From assembly GCA_022605955.1 (NCBI GenBank), contig JAKCOZ010000008.1:25607083-25671082 (forward strand): a DNA stretch of 64,000 bases, read 5' to 3'. Of the stretch, positions 11,701 through 24,259 are shown piece after piece. A model generated the notes under the pieces. That model was not told the DNA's origin and did no database searches. It was given only the letters and a program-made list of their open reading frames with translations. Position numbers and translations under genes: made by a program. The first letter of the stretch is position 1. The number at the start of each line of letters is the position of its first letter. Source of the stretch: Rallus limicola (Eukaryota; Chordata; Aves; Gruiformes; Rallidae).

Positions 11701-14700
11701 GAAGGCAAAAATCTTCATCTAGCTATTACTTTAGTAAGGTCAAAACACACAAGCATGTAAGTGAACTGCTATATGTGTGTATATGCATATACGTACAAGT
11801 TCGAGCAGGACTCCTGCACACAAAGTGAGGAGAGTATTACAGTCTGGGAAGTCATGAATATTGGAGGATAATTTAAAAGGAAGGAAAAGAAAAAGAGATA
11901 TTTTTATCACAAAGAATGATACCTGGAAAAATAATATTAAAAATAGCCGGGGTGCTTTTATGCTTCTGTTTTTTCTCATTTTTCACAAGTAGGAATTATT
12001 TTCTACATAACTTTCAGACCACAGCTATTCCATTTTTTTCAATATTTGAAATATTTTCAATATTATTATTTCAATATTTTTAATAAACTAAGAGCTCTAT
12101 ACTTGCCATTCAGAGAACACTTGAGTTTCATGAAATGTTCAGAGGGGGTTTTAACAATGAAGTTTCTAGTATGTCATTGAGTGCTAAAGATTAGTCATTG
12201 AATAGCTAAAAAGTCAACTTGACAACAATATTTTTCCTTTTTAGCCCAAGTGCTGTCTCCTCCCATGCAAAGGAATGCCAGTGTTTGGGAAAACAATTTC
12301 AGAGAGAACTACAGAGATTACAGAAACTAAAATAACTATAGTATTTCACAATCTTTAGTACTGCTCAACTCACAATTTTTCACTTCACACAAATTTCCAG
12401 GAACTACAATGATTTAGGTAGGTCTTAGGAGAGGAGCCAGAATTTTACTGTTGTGCATCTAACCTACAACAGATGGGTTGAGTCAGATGTCTCAAACTCC
12501 CCCCAAAGCCTGAAGAGCCTAGGTTCAAAGAAACCCAAAGCACAGTGATGAACTTGAAACAGACCTCTTCAGGATTTTAGCTGCCTCTTTCCACTTAGGA
12601 TCCAAGTTATCAACATGGCTGCCTACACATATTATTTTCCATTTAAAGTATAAACTCTGGGGAGTCAATCATCCATCTTTTATGTAATAGGTCTTTTGAT
12701 TAAAACCTCAAATCCCACAGTTCAAATAGGATGATATTATGGTGTTACATACAATAGACACAACTCAGTGAAGTATTAAAGTTTCACGTTATGCATTCAT
12801 CTATTAACAAACCACAGCTAAGTTGCTGAAGCCTGTTGTGTTGAACAATGATGCACAAAACAAGGAGATCTGCAGGGAGAAGACTGTAAGTTCCAATCTC
12901 TCACTATTCTGCAGTTAGACTAAGTGTGCTCAGCTACTGTGCTCATTGTAAAAAGCTGGGCTTAAACAGGAGCAAACTACAAACAAGGGAACTCAAAAGG
13001 TATTCTAAACCCCTGCAAAGGACACAAAGCAAAGCTGAGGGTCAACACAAAATTAAGGACAGCTCCCTGAAAATAGACACCAATAGGCAGGGTGCTTATA
13101 CAGAACTTACACGTGATCAAGCAAGGTTGTTGTCGCATTACTACTCACAGTCTTAACTAACAGAAACACCTATGCACATACTGAATCATGGAGCCTGCTG
13201 GTTACTCTTCATAACTCTGACCAGCCATTGACACTCCTTAGGATTCGTAAATTGGACAGAAGCTCCTTGCAGTCGAGAATGGTTCCCGAGTATCAGTGCA
13301 AAGTGGTACAAATCAAATCCCAATCACCCTCAATATGTGGTTAGTGGTTTCAGCATATATTGGTATTTTTAAATTTGCTTTTTATAGTCAGCTACAATTG
13401 TCAGATTGTTTTTCTGCCTAGTGGATATAAACGCATTTTGTGAAAGGTGCCAGGAGACCTCGGCTCCACAGAGATTTAAGTTATTTATCCATAGCGACTA
13501 ATGTGAAATGGGGAGAACCAATGCAAACCTCTGCTTTCTGCTCTGCTTTTGCCTTCTTTCCATGAGACTGATCGGAGAAAACACAGATTTGCTTCTAAAC
13601 CTTCCCAGCCCCTCAGCCTCCCTAATGAGATGGGAGCTGAGAAATCACAATAAATCTGCCACTCATGGTACAAGCAAGACAAATTATGAGATGTGCTGAA
13701 AAATGCTTTGCTACTTGAGGGTTTGGTCTCTATAATAAATATTAATCTTCAAGTGCCTTCAATAAAAGCAAAATGAGCATTATCTAATAAACTGACAGTG
13801 AGCTGAGGGAAGGAAATAACTCTAAGCAAAGGGGCAGCTAAAAGCCCTAATACATACTTGTCCATTCTCATACTACTCCTTCACCTGTATCAAGAGACAA
13901 AAAGATTAATTTAAAATACTTCTTTCTTTGCCATTATTTTTATGATGACTATGTGCCCCAAATTTAGAACTTGGCATGAACCTGAGCATTTGTTACTGGA
14001 AAAGTCAGCCAAGGTATCACATGGCACTGACATGAATGTAGAGACTAGGATTGCAGCACTTAGTGTGCACACTGTTTAAGGAGCTACTTGTCTTGAAAAG
14101 TAGGCCGCCTTCCTTTGAAGAGAAGGGAATGGAGCTTGTAGAGAAGGGAACAGCCACTTCTCCATTTCAATATGAGAAACCAGACAAAGCAGAATGGCAC
14201 TAATTGGATGGAGCTTCGGTGCAAACCAGAAACTGACCTCTGATTACCATCAGAAACATAAAACATCCAACAATGTGAAAAAGACTTTTGGTTTTACCAA
14301 TGAACCAGAAAAGGGAGAGAATAAATTCTGATCCAAAGAACTCCAGCATTTCACACACTATTGCTGGAACTGCAGAAGGGACACAAATCAAATAAAAGTC
14401 TTTTTGTTGAAAAGTTCTTTTTCTCCCTTTTCATTGTTTTCCATAAAAAAGTCTCATATTTTCAAACTATGAAACAGATTTCTTTCAAAGGCTGATGTTT
14501 TTGCTTATCAGCATTCCTAGCCTAACATTAAGTTTTGTTCTTGGAAATAAACAGAACTTCTCCTGTTTAACTTTCTGTTATCCCCCTGCCCCAAATAGGA
14601 TAAAGACATCTTTCTTTGAATTATTCCCAGGGTAAAGCAAGGTAGAGAGTCTGCTTGCTCTCAGATGTAAAAAAATATCTTATGTGGTTTATTGTGGGAA

Positions 14701-15117
14701 CATTAAAAAAAATTTAACATGATTTAGAACATCCAGTGCAGAGGAAAATAACACTTAACTGCTTTGGGAATACATTTTGACCCCACCTTAAACTGACTGC
14801 AGAACATCCAGTGACTCAACATAATAGCATATATATTTGGAAATCTCTGACTCCTATAAATTACACTACAGACAAGGAAGCTGCAGAGATATTTTAAATC
14901 CAGGATGATCCTACATTCATCTGCATCTATTTAAATCCAGAACAGTTCCATTAAAATTGATTGATATAAACATTCAACATGGGATATTCTGAAAGACCAA
15001 GGCATGTTCTCAACTTCTGGAAGCTTGAAAATTCTTGAAAAACATTATTAAGCCTCCAAAAAGCTTTGAGAGAATTGGCTCTTTGTTTCAGAAATACATT
15101 AGTCTCTGCTTGAGTAA

Positions 15118-15583
15118 TCACAGAATGGTAGGGGTTGGAAGGGACCTCTGGAGATCATCTAGTCCAACCTCTCTGCCAGAGGACGGGACAGCATCCATGC
15201 AGGTTTTGAATATCTCCAGAGATGGAGACTCTCGTAATAAAAAAGTTCCTCCTCATGTTTAAGTAGAATTTCCTATATCCAAGTTTATGCCCATTGCCTC
15301 TTGTTCTGTTAACTGGGCACTACTGAAAAAAAACTGACCCCATCCTCCTGACACCTACCCCTCAAGTATTCATAAGTATTGGTAAGATTCCCCTTATTCT
15401 TTCCAGGCTGAAAAGTCCCTCAGCCTCTCTTCTTAAGAAGGATGTTCTTGTCCCTGAGTCATCTTCATAGCCCTTTTCTGTTCCTTCTCCGGTAGCTCCC
15501 TGTCCTTTTTGAACCAGGGAGCCCAGAACTGCACACAATATTCCAGATGAGGCCTCACCAGTGCAGAGTAGAGGGGGAGGATG
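15118..15583 (-). repeat. CR1 LINE 3' end, inverted
   Basis: This is the longest repeat in the window, about 465 bp. On the + strand it begins with 'atcacagaatggtaggggtt', then 'ggaagggacctctggagatc' and 'atctagtccaacct', which is the reverse complement of the CR1 terminus. It continues through the 'gttcctcctcatgttt', 'ttgcctcttgttctgt', 'ccaggctgaaaagtccctca' and 'attccagatgaggcctcacc' blocks, and stops near 15,583. It is a 5'-truncated, moderately diverged copy with no reverse-transcriptase frame. Confidence 0.93.
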
Positions 15584-18486
15584 GGAATTAATATTTACAT
15601 TTGCAAAACTGCCTTGGAGTCCCTAGTATGATAGAATGCAAAATAGTCACTTATTGTACTTAATTTAAGATATTTCAAGACTTGCACATTAGCCTCTGAT
15701 TAAAAAAATACACACTCATTTTGAAACTTATCTATAAAAATTATTTAAAACATGCTAATTGAAACATTTTGCCATGCAGATGAGAATAATTCTGTTCTAT
15801 TTCAGTCATGTTGTCTGACGGTGGATGATTCAAGAAACTATTGGTCTTTCTGCTCCCTTCCTAATTTAAGGCTCTTGGGTTGTAGAGCTCCCTTCAGCAT
15901 GGGGAAATGGAGTCACTTTATGACTTTCCACTGCCCTTTTCCAGCATGTACATCTCAGAAATTATCATAGAATTCCAAGTAATCTGATAACAAACAATTA
16001 CACTTGAAAACGTTGCCAATTCTAAAGGGTCTATATATATTAAACTATTTCAAAATCAGTGTTATTTTTAAGCAAAAAAAGAAACAATGGCCAATAGAAT
16101 CAAGAAAGTCTAAGGGACTTATTTTTGAAGCTAAAAAATTCCACGCACAGCATGAAGGTCAGACAATATCCTGTAATTCAAAAGCACTCACCTACAGGCA
16201 ACCCCCAACCTACTTCCTGACCTAGCCCTTTTCTTTCTGCCACTTCCCTATAAAACCCAAAACAAAACAGGAAAACAGGCATAGCTATTTCAGAGAGATG
16301 GACTGACTGAACAATCACTAACAGAAAACAGAATTGACTGTGAAGGTAAAAGTAAATTATCCAGCATTTTATGATGAAAGATCTGTTCTCTGAAAGCAGA
16401 ATGCTCTTTCAGATTACAAACAGCAAAAGGATGCAGACACAAGTTTCCTGTTACATTAATTTGTGTGAATTTTGCTGTGCTCCATGAGAGGGTTGTCTGG
16501 ACACCTAGTCCACATTTTCTCCATGTTGTCTGGTGTACAGAGTTAGTCTGTGTGCCATAAAGAAAAACTTCTTGCAGCATTCGAGCCATGGTACACGAAC
16601 CTCTCAAACGATGATTTAATTTCTTTGCATTTTCTTTTGGACCAGAAAGTCCTAAAAACACATTAATTTAAGCTAACAGGTTCAAAACAACTGCAGTGGT
16701 GTTAGGTTATGGATTTGAAATGTAATTTAAAGCTTTAGTAGCATATCATGCAGAAACTTTCTGAAAACACTGAACTTGGATAAATTTTTTAGCCATACTG
16801 TTTAAAGTGACACATTTAGAGTTGGCTCATCATGTGTTCCTTCTGTATGACCTACCAGCAAACAAACAGGAGCTGTAACACCAGTAATAATACTCTCTGG
16901 AATCTACATGAAAATCTCAGAAATTTACTCAGCAAGATTATAACAAAAATCTTTCTCATCTCCGAATTATAAGGATACAGAAATATGTTCTCCAGAGCAA
17001 TTTTGTTGAAGATAAGGAAGTATAAAACCCAAACAATTCTAAAAACTAAGCCAATGAAAACAGCAGCACAGCCTTCAAATAATAGTTAACAAAAAAACAC
17101 TTAGGAAGGATTTATTTCTAGTAAGATATGCAAAATGACTCAAACAGTGAAGTACTTCATGTAAACTTTTAAAAATAAGATATCTGACTACATGAAAGTA
17201 AAATAATATTTTTGTGGAGAAAATTCTTGGTCCACATGGCTAAATAAATGCTGTTTATAACCCTCCCACTTCTAAAAGGTACTTTAAAATTCTTACTTGG
17301 TACCTATCCTATCATGATTCAATGTTAACACTGTTAAACTTTTTGGTTGTTTAAATTATCATTTTGATGGCTTAATTATTAAAGTTGCAATTTTTTTATG
17401 TTATGAAGGTAATTCTGTCAAGGGAATGAAAAATAGAAACAACAACCTTTAAACCCCTTTTGGGGGTTGAGATAATATCCCATATATCAGAGCTGGTTTT
17501 ATTGTTAACTCAGGTAAAGCTCTTTTTGAAAAATTTACAAAACCTTGAGTAAAATACAACAGTGCTCAGGTTTTGGTAATGGGAAAGTGAGCAGAATGAC
17601 CATAATAAATAATAAAAAAAAGAACTGTATAAAAATGTGTTTTTCTTTCTAGCTTGCATGCCTTTCTGCATCGCATTCTAGTGCCATACCAAAGTAAGTA
17701 CAAGATGATTTTTATTTATAAAACCCATACAGTTTTAATTTCTTATTTTTCATTAAAATAAACATGTAATAGTAATCTGTCAGCCCCAGCAAAAGTCTAA
17801 GTAAAGCAGACCAAAGAAAACAAAATGCTCTAGTTTGAGATCTCTAAAATCTAATGATGTACTTGGACTGTCTGGAAAGTTGAGGCGCTCATTAGATTCC
17901 AGGCTAGATCTAACCATCCATCTTTGTGGACACTTGGCAATATGGCTCAAACGCCCTCAACTACTGTCAGTCAGCCAACACTTAGCTCAGATCCTTTGAA
18001 GAATTTTACCAAAACAACAATTTAAGGATAAATTAGGCTCTTAAAAGTAAGTGAACACAGCACACATGTAACAAATAAAAATGTAGACAGGAATTTCCTG
18101 CCAGCTAGTTTCACTGACCCCAATTTTCTTTCTTTACAATCTGAACCCAATAGTTGGAAGAAATCTGTTACTCTTTTTAGGAAAATTGCTAATTTTCACC
18201 ATTTTTCTTATTTTTTCTGTCTTATATGTTGCTGATGGGAGCGATGAAGCATGGCAAATTCAAAACAAAAGTAGAAAGCAAAGCTGTATGGGCCAGTTTG
18301 CTGAAACCAAGTACAGATATCAACAAAGAGGGAAAAGTCAGATATTAAGACCAAGAGGGAAAGAAATTTTTATAAGAGGAAGGCAGTTTGGCAGCCCTGC
18401 TCAGTGTTCACGCACATATGTGGGGAGTAGGTCTGTTATTCCTAGGGGAGGAGACTAAGGGGAAGGGGTATCTCTCAATACCTTAC

Positions 18487-18552
18487 CTGAGCTTGAATCA
18501 AGTTGCATCCTCAAGTCCATAAACACAGAAAAAGTTGAAAGTAAAGAAATTC
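18487..18552 (-). other. Candidate noncoding exon, minus strand
   Basis: The minus strand shows GCTCAG|GTAAGG, close to an ideal donor (GT at 18486-18485). A plausible acceptor, 'gtgtttccag', lies 66 nt upstream. It lies about 1.6 kb from the 20.1-21.0 kb CpG island and would be transcribed leftward from it, as expected for a divergent transcript or the 5' UTR of CMKLR2/GPR1. This rests on splice-site appearance only. Confidence 0.18.
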
Positions 18553-20302
18553 CTGGAAACACAGGCTTAAATTCTGCTATCTTTGAATGATAGTCCAAAA
18601 GATAGACTATTCTATCCTTGCAAAAATATTCCAAGGACAAGCGTTATAAGACAACTCTAAAGTTTTCTCTTTGCTAGCTATGTCTTCTGTTTTACATGAG
18701 GCATTCTGGAAAAGGAATGCCAGTACCTCATCTGTGTACTTAAGCTCGCTTTGTTTCAACTAGTTATGAAGGGTCAGCTGCACCCTGCTAACTCATCTAG
18801 CCTGCTATAAACTGTCATCAGCCTAAAATGTTTCAAAGTGTGGTTGCCACAGATGGACTACACGCATTTAAACAATGTAGCTCTGCTGACATGCAATACC
18901 TTGGGCACCTGCCTGAGCTTACACTTAGGCAGATCTCCTCATAAATACTGCAATACTTCATGACTGCTTCTTAGAAACCTCCACTCTTACCCATAAAATT
19001 CCATCTAAAACTAGGTTTTCACTTGTCCACCACCAAGATAAAGAAATCCTTTCCCTGTTACCAAATTGATTCTCCCACATATACTTGTATTGAAGTCTTT
19101 TATCTGCCAAGATGTCCCAACTACCTTATTAACTTACTCATTTATATCCAACAAAACAAATGTAGCTAAAATGAGTGTATAATGATTAGGGAATCCTGTC
19201 TGCCTTAAATGGCAGAAACATTTCACTATGTATACCTAAACAATTAAAAAGATGCATTCTTCTCCCCCCACCACCTTTTTTTTTAAAAAAAATCAGCTCC
19301 AGTTTTGCCAAATTCTGTATTATACTAGGCAACAAAGTATCACCAGGAAATATTAGTTCTGTATTAAGCACTTACTTTTTTGGCAATAAAAGTATATTCA
19401 TGCCTATGCACATATTGAAAGCATTCAACAGCAATTAAGTAGTCCTTCCTAAAGAAAATCCTTCTGCTGTTCTTCCACTTGAAACTTGTGTTAAATTACT
19501 TGTTCAGTGTGGGTGGACACTTCTAAGCTATGGTTTCATAATCACACAATAGCGTCTTTTATACAACAGTCTCTGTTTAAACTTTCTGTATTATGGTGCA
19601 TTCAAGACACTTTTCTTCCTGTTGCACAATCTAAGCCTATATCTGCACCTGCCTTCACTCCAGGGCCTTGATTACCTTTGTGTCTGCCCGGATTGCTTAA
19701 AAAAGTCCTGCTGCTTCAGCATAATGAGATAGGTGATAGCTGGTTTCCTGCGGGAGAGCAGCTATAAAGAGCTACAATGGAAAACAAGAGAACCAGAATT
19801 ACGGTTGTATTATTAAACCCATTTCTGAAGGGGTAAAAAATTCCAACACACCCAAACAGATCTAGCATTAACTCTGGCAAGGAGTCCAACCAAGACCTTT
19901 CGTTTTCTGATAAAATCTACCTGAACAACTTACACCATGAAAAACAACGTATTTTTAATGGCAGAAAAGGGGCAAGTGTAGACCCTACCGCCTGATCTCA
20001 TGCGTGTGAAGCCATGTGCTCTGAAGACAATAGCTATCGCAGCTATCGAAATAAAACTTTGCAAAAACGCTACCTTCTGAACTAGAAAAACCCGACCGTG
20101 GCTGACAAAAAGACGGCCACCCTGGTTTGTTGGAGCGGGTTTCCAGCTTTTCGGGCTCACTCAAGCAGCGGTAGCAGAGCCGCAGGGGAAGGGAACGGCC
20201 AGGGCCAAGGGGGCGGAAGGCTGCGCCGGGCAGCTCCCCGCTGCGCTCAGGCGGCCGCCACTATGGACAGCTGCCACCCCGTACGGGGCCGAGGGCGCCG
20301 GG

Positions 20303-20312
20303 AAATGGCGGC
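20303..20312 (+). promoter_or_regulatory. YY1-type motif
   Basis: AAATGGCGGC matches the extended YY1 consensus AAnATGGCGGC in + orientation. YY1 motifs of this strength usually sit just downstream of transcription starts in CpG-island promoters, so the ZDBF2 start may lie a little to the left. Confidence 0.5.
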
Positions 20313-20480
20313 GCAGGGGTGGGAGGCTCCCCGGGGGCGACAGAACGGTTCGCCCGGCAGCATGGGCTCTCCTAATGCGGCGCAGACACGAGTGGCCCCG
20401 GGCGCAGACGAAGAAGAATGCTGAAGGCAAAGAGGCGCGCTGAGGCGGGCAAGGAAACGTGGCCCCGTCACTCGGGCCTG

Positions 20481-20488
20481 GGCGGGAA
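20481..20488 (-). promoter_or_regulatory. E2F-like motif
   Basis: GGCGGGAA on the + strand is the reverse complement of the TTCCCGCC E2F core, inside the CpG island. Motif match only. Confidence 0.35.
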
Positions 20489-20633
20489 ACTGCAGACCCC
20501 TCCCACAGCGCAGTCCCCTGCTCCGCCCCGGCCGCGCCGACCCGATACGACCCGGAGCAGGAAGCAGAAAGTAGAAAGTGGAGGATGGTGTCCCTTGACC
20601 CTGGCGTGGCACGGAAGAGCTCACGGGGGAGTG

Positions 20634-20639
20634 ATGGAG
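20634..20639 (+). CDS. ZDBF2: Possible ZDBF2 start segment in exon 1
   Basis: ATGGAG is followed directly by a strong GTGAGA donor (GT at 20,640-20,641). Spliced to the acceptor at 24,207 it reads ATG GAG ATG TTT, in frame with the downstream coding exon, which itself opens with ATG. The start context has G at -3 and G at +4. If used, the protein gains Met-Glu at its N-terminus. The 5' boundary of this exon is unknown. Confidence 0.35.
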
Positions 20640-20860
20640 GTGAGACGGCGCCGGAGAGGGAACTGGGTGGCGGGACCGGCGGGAGAAGAGAGCCTGGCTG
20701 GCAGTGGGAGGGGCCGTTCGAGGCGCAGGGATGGGGTTCCGCAGCAGGGCCGAGGTTCCTCGGCCGTGCCGGGCGGAGCCTGTTCAAACCAGAGCGGGCC
20801 CTTGCACCGCTCAGCCAGCCGCCGGCCCTGCGAGTTGCTGCCGGCTCCGCCCCGGGCGGC

Positions 20861-20865
20861 ATTGG
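20861..20865 (-). promoter_or_regulatory. Inverted CCAAT box
   Basis: ATTGG within 'ggcattggctgg' is an NF-Y-type CCAAT box on the minus strand, next to GC-box-like sequence. It lies downstream of the likely rightward ZDBF2 exon 1, so it would better serve leftward transcription or a second start. Confidence 0.35.
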
Positions 20866-22492
20866 CTGGGCGGCGAAACGGGGTGAGCGGGGCACCGCGG
20901 AGGCGCAGCAGGGTCGGGACCCGACCCGGAGCCCGAGTTGGTGCAGCGTAACCGTGGGGCAAAAACTTCTTGAAATGCATTCTTGCCTCCCTGCTTGTGC
21001 TAGTGCTGGCGGAAAGCAGTTACGCGGTGTGAGGGAGAACTTTCCCCCTCCTTCTCTCTCTTTCTACCCAGCACTGACCCCCTCTGGCGAAGGGGCAGCA
21101 GGGTTTTCCTGAAGCGTTCTTGAAGGAGCAATGTTATGTCTTTATATCTTACCTCACGCAGGGCAGAAGTAAGACAGACTGGGGAGTTTACTTGGTGCCT
21201 TTGGCACTATTGTAGGCTGTCAGAATGCACCAATTTTTTTTTACCGTGTGCGTTTCATGGCTTTTGGGTTTTCTCTTGTTAAATGGGATCATCCAAGGCT
21301 TTTCATCCTCTGGCTGCTCTACGTGCACAGAGTGGTTTGATAGAACCGAAAAGAAGTGTTGGAGATTGCTAATGTAGTCATCTTAGACGTTTACCAAATC
21401 AAACTTTTCTGTATGTAGCTAGTTGTTTTTATATTTGTTACATTGTACAGGATTTTTCAGTGGTAAAATATTTAAGTTAAAGCTCAGACAGATATAATTT
21501 AAATTTTTAATCCATCAGTTTAAGGTGTTTACAGTTGGAAGTATTTTAACTAAGCTAGAATTTTGCACACTTTGCCTGGACATCTGAAAAAGTCTTTTGT
21601 GGTCTTACAGCTGTAGTTTCTGTTTTGATAAAACAGGGATTGCAGTGAGGCTCTCCAGAACTTGGCAACATAAATAAGGCATCTACAGAGCAGATTTCCT
21701 TTGCATGACTAGACAGATGGTGAGAAAGCTGTGTGTAGTTCGACTTTTACTAAGTTGCAGTGAGAAAACCTTGTCCATTAAATATCTGCAAACTGTAGAA
21801 AGGTGACAAGGAGATGCAGACCAGAGTAATTCATTATAGTTATTTCCATAATCCTGTGCTGTTTACTATGCTCCTAGCTTGGTTTAAATGTGCATGACTG
21901 TGTCTCGACCTAAGGGTGGGTGTAACCTACAGAATTGTACTTGCAGATGAGGGAACTCCCATAAGAAGTAACAAATCATTGCAGTATTTGTCCTCCAGAA
22001 TATTGCTCTTGTCACCACCTGGTATCTCTGAGATGAATCTAGATATTTGTATATTGAAGTGTTTTCACCCAGTTTTGGGGCAGTGGATGGGGACAAATGT
22101 TCATGATGCTCCCTGCTGCTGAGTGACCACCCTGTCAGTAGACTTACTTGCTATGCTCTGCATTTGTAGCTTTATGTTAAGAATATATATGTATATATTA
22201 AGACCTTAAAAAATTGGTAAGTTGGCATTGGACATTTGGAGCAACTTATTTTCCATAAGGCATCATTCATGAGAGAGAGTCTTGTGGGTTTTTCCTTCAC
22301 TTTCTTTCAGATTCCAGTTGTGTATAGAACACAGAACCAGGTGACTGAGATCAATAGCGCTATCAAAAAGCTTTTCTTAGTTGCCTGATGAGAAGATTTA
22401 TAACAGCTGGGGTTTTGTGTTGGCTTTTTTTTTTTTCTTTTAATATTATGATAGGAATTGATACACTATGAGAAGGAGAACAAGTATTTTCA

Positions 22493-22554
22493 TTGGGTGG
22501 TTTGGTTTTGGTTTTTTTTTTCTGTTCTTGTTTGGTTTTGTTGGGTTTTTTTTT
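22493..22554 (+). repeat. G/T-only low-complexity tract
   Basis: Sixty-two bases in which every base is G or T apart from two C (22,522 and 22,527). It consists of repeated TTTGG/TTTTG blocks. GTTTG-type tracts of this kind are common in bird introns. Confidence 0.7.
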
Positions 22555-24207
22555 CCCAGTTGAGATAGTCCTTCTGACCATAACTGTTGTAGTAGCCCCG
22601 CTGTTTTATAACAAACAGCGCAGTCAGGGAAAGAGTAAACAAGCTTAAAGAAAACAAACAACAAACCATGCATCTGTCAACCCTGATGGTACATAGCCTC
22701 ATATAGGAGGATCTTTTCTACATATGAGAACAGGAAAGGAGAACTGTAAAACAGTTTATGGAGATTAGAAAGTAAAAGTGGTTGACTTGAAATGTTAAGT
22801 TTGTCATCCAACAGTTATATAAAAGGTAAGCCAAGAGTAGATCTAAGAATTGCTAAGTTCAGAGATTTGAGACAGGATATGGTACTTTCACTCTGACACT
22901 GGTGACAGTGATTTTGCAAATTATTTTGGCCTGTGTGTCTTCCTGTTTGTAATGTTTATAATAAGACTTAATTGAGTGTATAGTGCTTAATTTATAAAAT
23001 ACTTTGAACATCCAAACTACTGTGACATTTCCAGTTAATGTATTATTGCAATATTGAACTAGTTTATGTAACATAAACAAAGTAAAACATTGTTTTTCTG
23101 AGCAGGTTCATGAATGATGCTCAAAATAGATTAATTTCAATTTGGTTATTATTGAGGAATTTGGTTTCTGTTATTGGAGAAGTTTACTTAATTTCGTGAG
23201 TGCTAGTGTCCAAAACAACAGCAATATTTTTAATACATAGGGACTATGAGGAAGAAAGAAGAAACAGATTTATTCCAGAAGGAACAGTTAGCATTTATGT
23301 AGGCAAGACTGTCAAAACAACTTCTGTAATAAAAAAGAAGGGTGTACTACAGACTTCAAAAGGAGATTTATTCATTTTATCAAGTGGTGTGTTTGCAAAG
23401 TGGTACAGAAAAATGTACATGCCTTAAGGCATGGAAAACATGAATTATTAACTGTATTTTAAAAGGCTTTTTAACTTTATTGTTGCCAGATGGGATGAGA
23501 AAAGCTAAGTGTTCCGCACTGCGAATGGCCTCCTGTTCGACATTTATTGTTTGCTAGTCTGGAGTCAGCTTTGGTGGATGAAGAAGGTTGATGACCCTAA
23601 GGTTTGTACTAGAAAGCTGATTGTGTGCTCATGTTCTGTAATGTAAAAGGATTGTGTGAAACTCAGAAGCCCTGTGGGTTTGAGCACCCTAAAGCATGTT
23701 AACTGCATGTTGCTGCAATCATATTGTAATTAAAAATTGTGTGATACAATATTGGATTTTTGGTTCTTCTGAACAGTAAGGATTACTTTTCCAGCCTGGA
23801 TAATTATTTTGTGTGGTCTAGATCTTTTATGGATTTTATTAGCATACATCTTTCATCTTTATTGTAAAGGCAACTTAAGGAAATTAAGTAATTAAATGAG
23901 TTTGACAAGGTTATTGCTTAATAACTTAACAGAGTCTAAGCTGTGTTCATAAATATAGCATTTGACTTAGTTAATTAGATCAGAAATTAGCCCCTTCTGT
24001 CAAAGCTAACATGCATTGTTACATATAATATTAGGGCAATCTAGTAAGTGGAAGTATATTTTTACAGTGCAGCTTCTTATAATTCAAGTCTTGGGCTATA
24101 GCTGAAACGATATAGTGCTTCTGAACAGCTTGGAAGTTGGACTGAAGTCTGAACTTTACTGTAGGGTTTTCAGTTTTTATTCTCAGTTACTTTATTTTTT
24201 CCTGCAG

Positions 24208-24259
24208 ATGTTTGACAGAATCAAGCCATCTGATGAAGCTTCTGCTTCTTCAGCACAAG
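24208..24259 (+). CDS. ZDBF2: ZDBF2 coding exon A
   Basis: The exon has an acceptor AG at 24,206-24,207 and a donor GTGAGA after 24,259. It opens with ATG and encodes [17 protein letters not shown], ending in phase 1. It links in frame to exon B. As I recall it, the human canonical protein starts later, just before the zinc finger, so these residues are an N-terminal extension. The bases 5' of the ATG are intronic, so either this ATG or the possible ATGGAG in exon 1 is the start. Confidence 0.75.

Larger units (their letters stand above)
1..20100. other. Intergenic region without a recognisable coding gene
   Basis: No open frame here resembles a protein I recognise. The longest, a 147-codon frame on the + strand near 3.3-3.8 kb, a 146-codon minus-strand frame at 130-570 and a 123-codon minus-strand frame at 16,290-16,661, show no domain, and two of them overlap old SINE/LINE sequence. 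The interval is AT-rich with scattered MIR and CR1 remnants, listed separately. By synteny the gene to the left should be CMKLR2/GPR1 on the minus strand. Its single large coding exon is not in this window, so at most its 5' noncoding exons could lie here. Confidence 0.6.
20140..20990. promoter_or_regulatory. CpG island, ZDBF2 promoter
   Basis: Base composition switches abruptly from AT-rich flanks to a GC-rich block of about 850 bp with many CpG dinucleotides. It also carries GC-box-like CCGCCCC elements, a YY1-type motif, an E2F-like site and an inverted CCAAT box. It lies 3.2-4 kb upstream of the first certain ZDBF2 coding exon and must hold the transcription start and the 5' exon. Both strands contain long open frames here, but these are composition artefacts of GC-rich DNA. 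The island could also fire leftward. Confidence 0.85.
20640..24207 (+). other. ZDBF2 intron 1
   Basis: About 3.6 kb between the CpG-island exon and the first certain coding exon. I see no coding sequence in it. It contains poly(T) runs and a G/T-biased tract at 22,493-22,554. The 3' acceptor is preceded by a good pyrimidine tract ('ctttattttttcctgcag'). Confidence 0.5.

Noticed and set aside
16290..16661. 123-codon minus-strand open frame
   Set aside because: There is an acceptor-like site near its start, but no recognisable family, no partner exon and no synteny expectation.
20161..20895. 244-codon minus-strand frame in the ZDBF2 CpG island
   Set aside because: Pro/Arg/Ala/Ser-rich translation typical of GC-rich DNA, with frames open on both strands at once.
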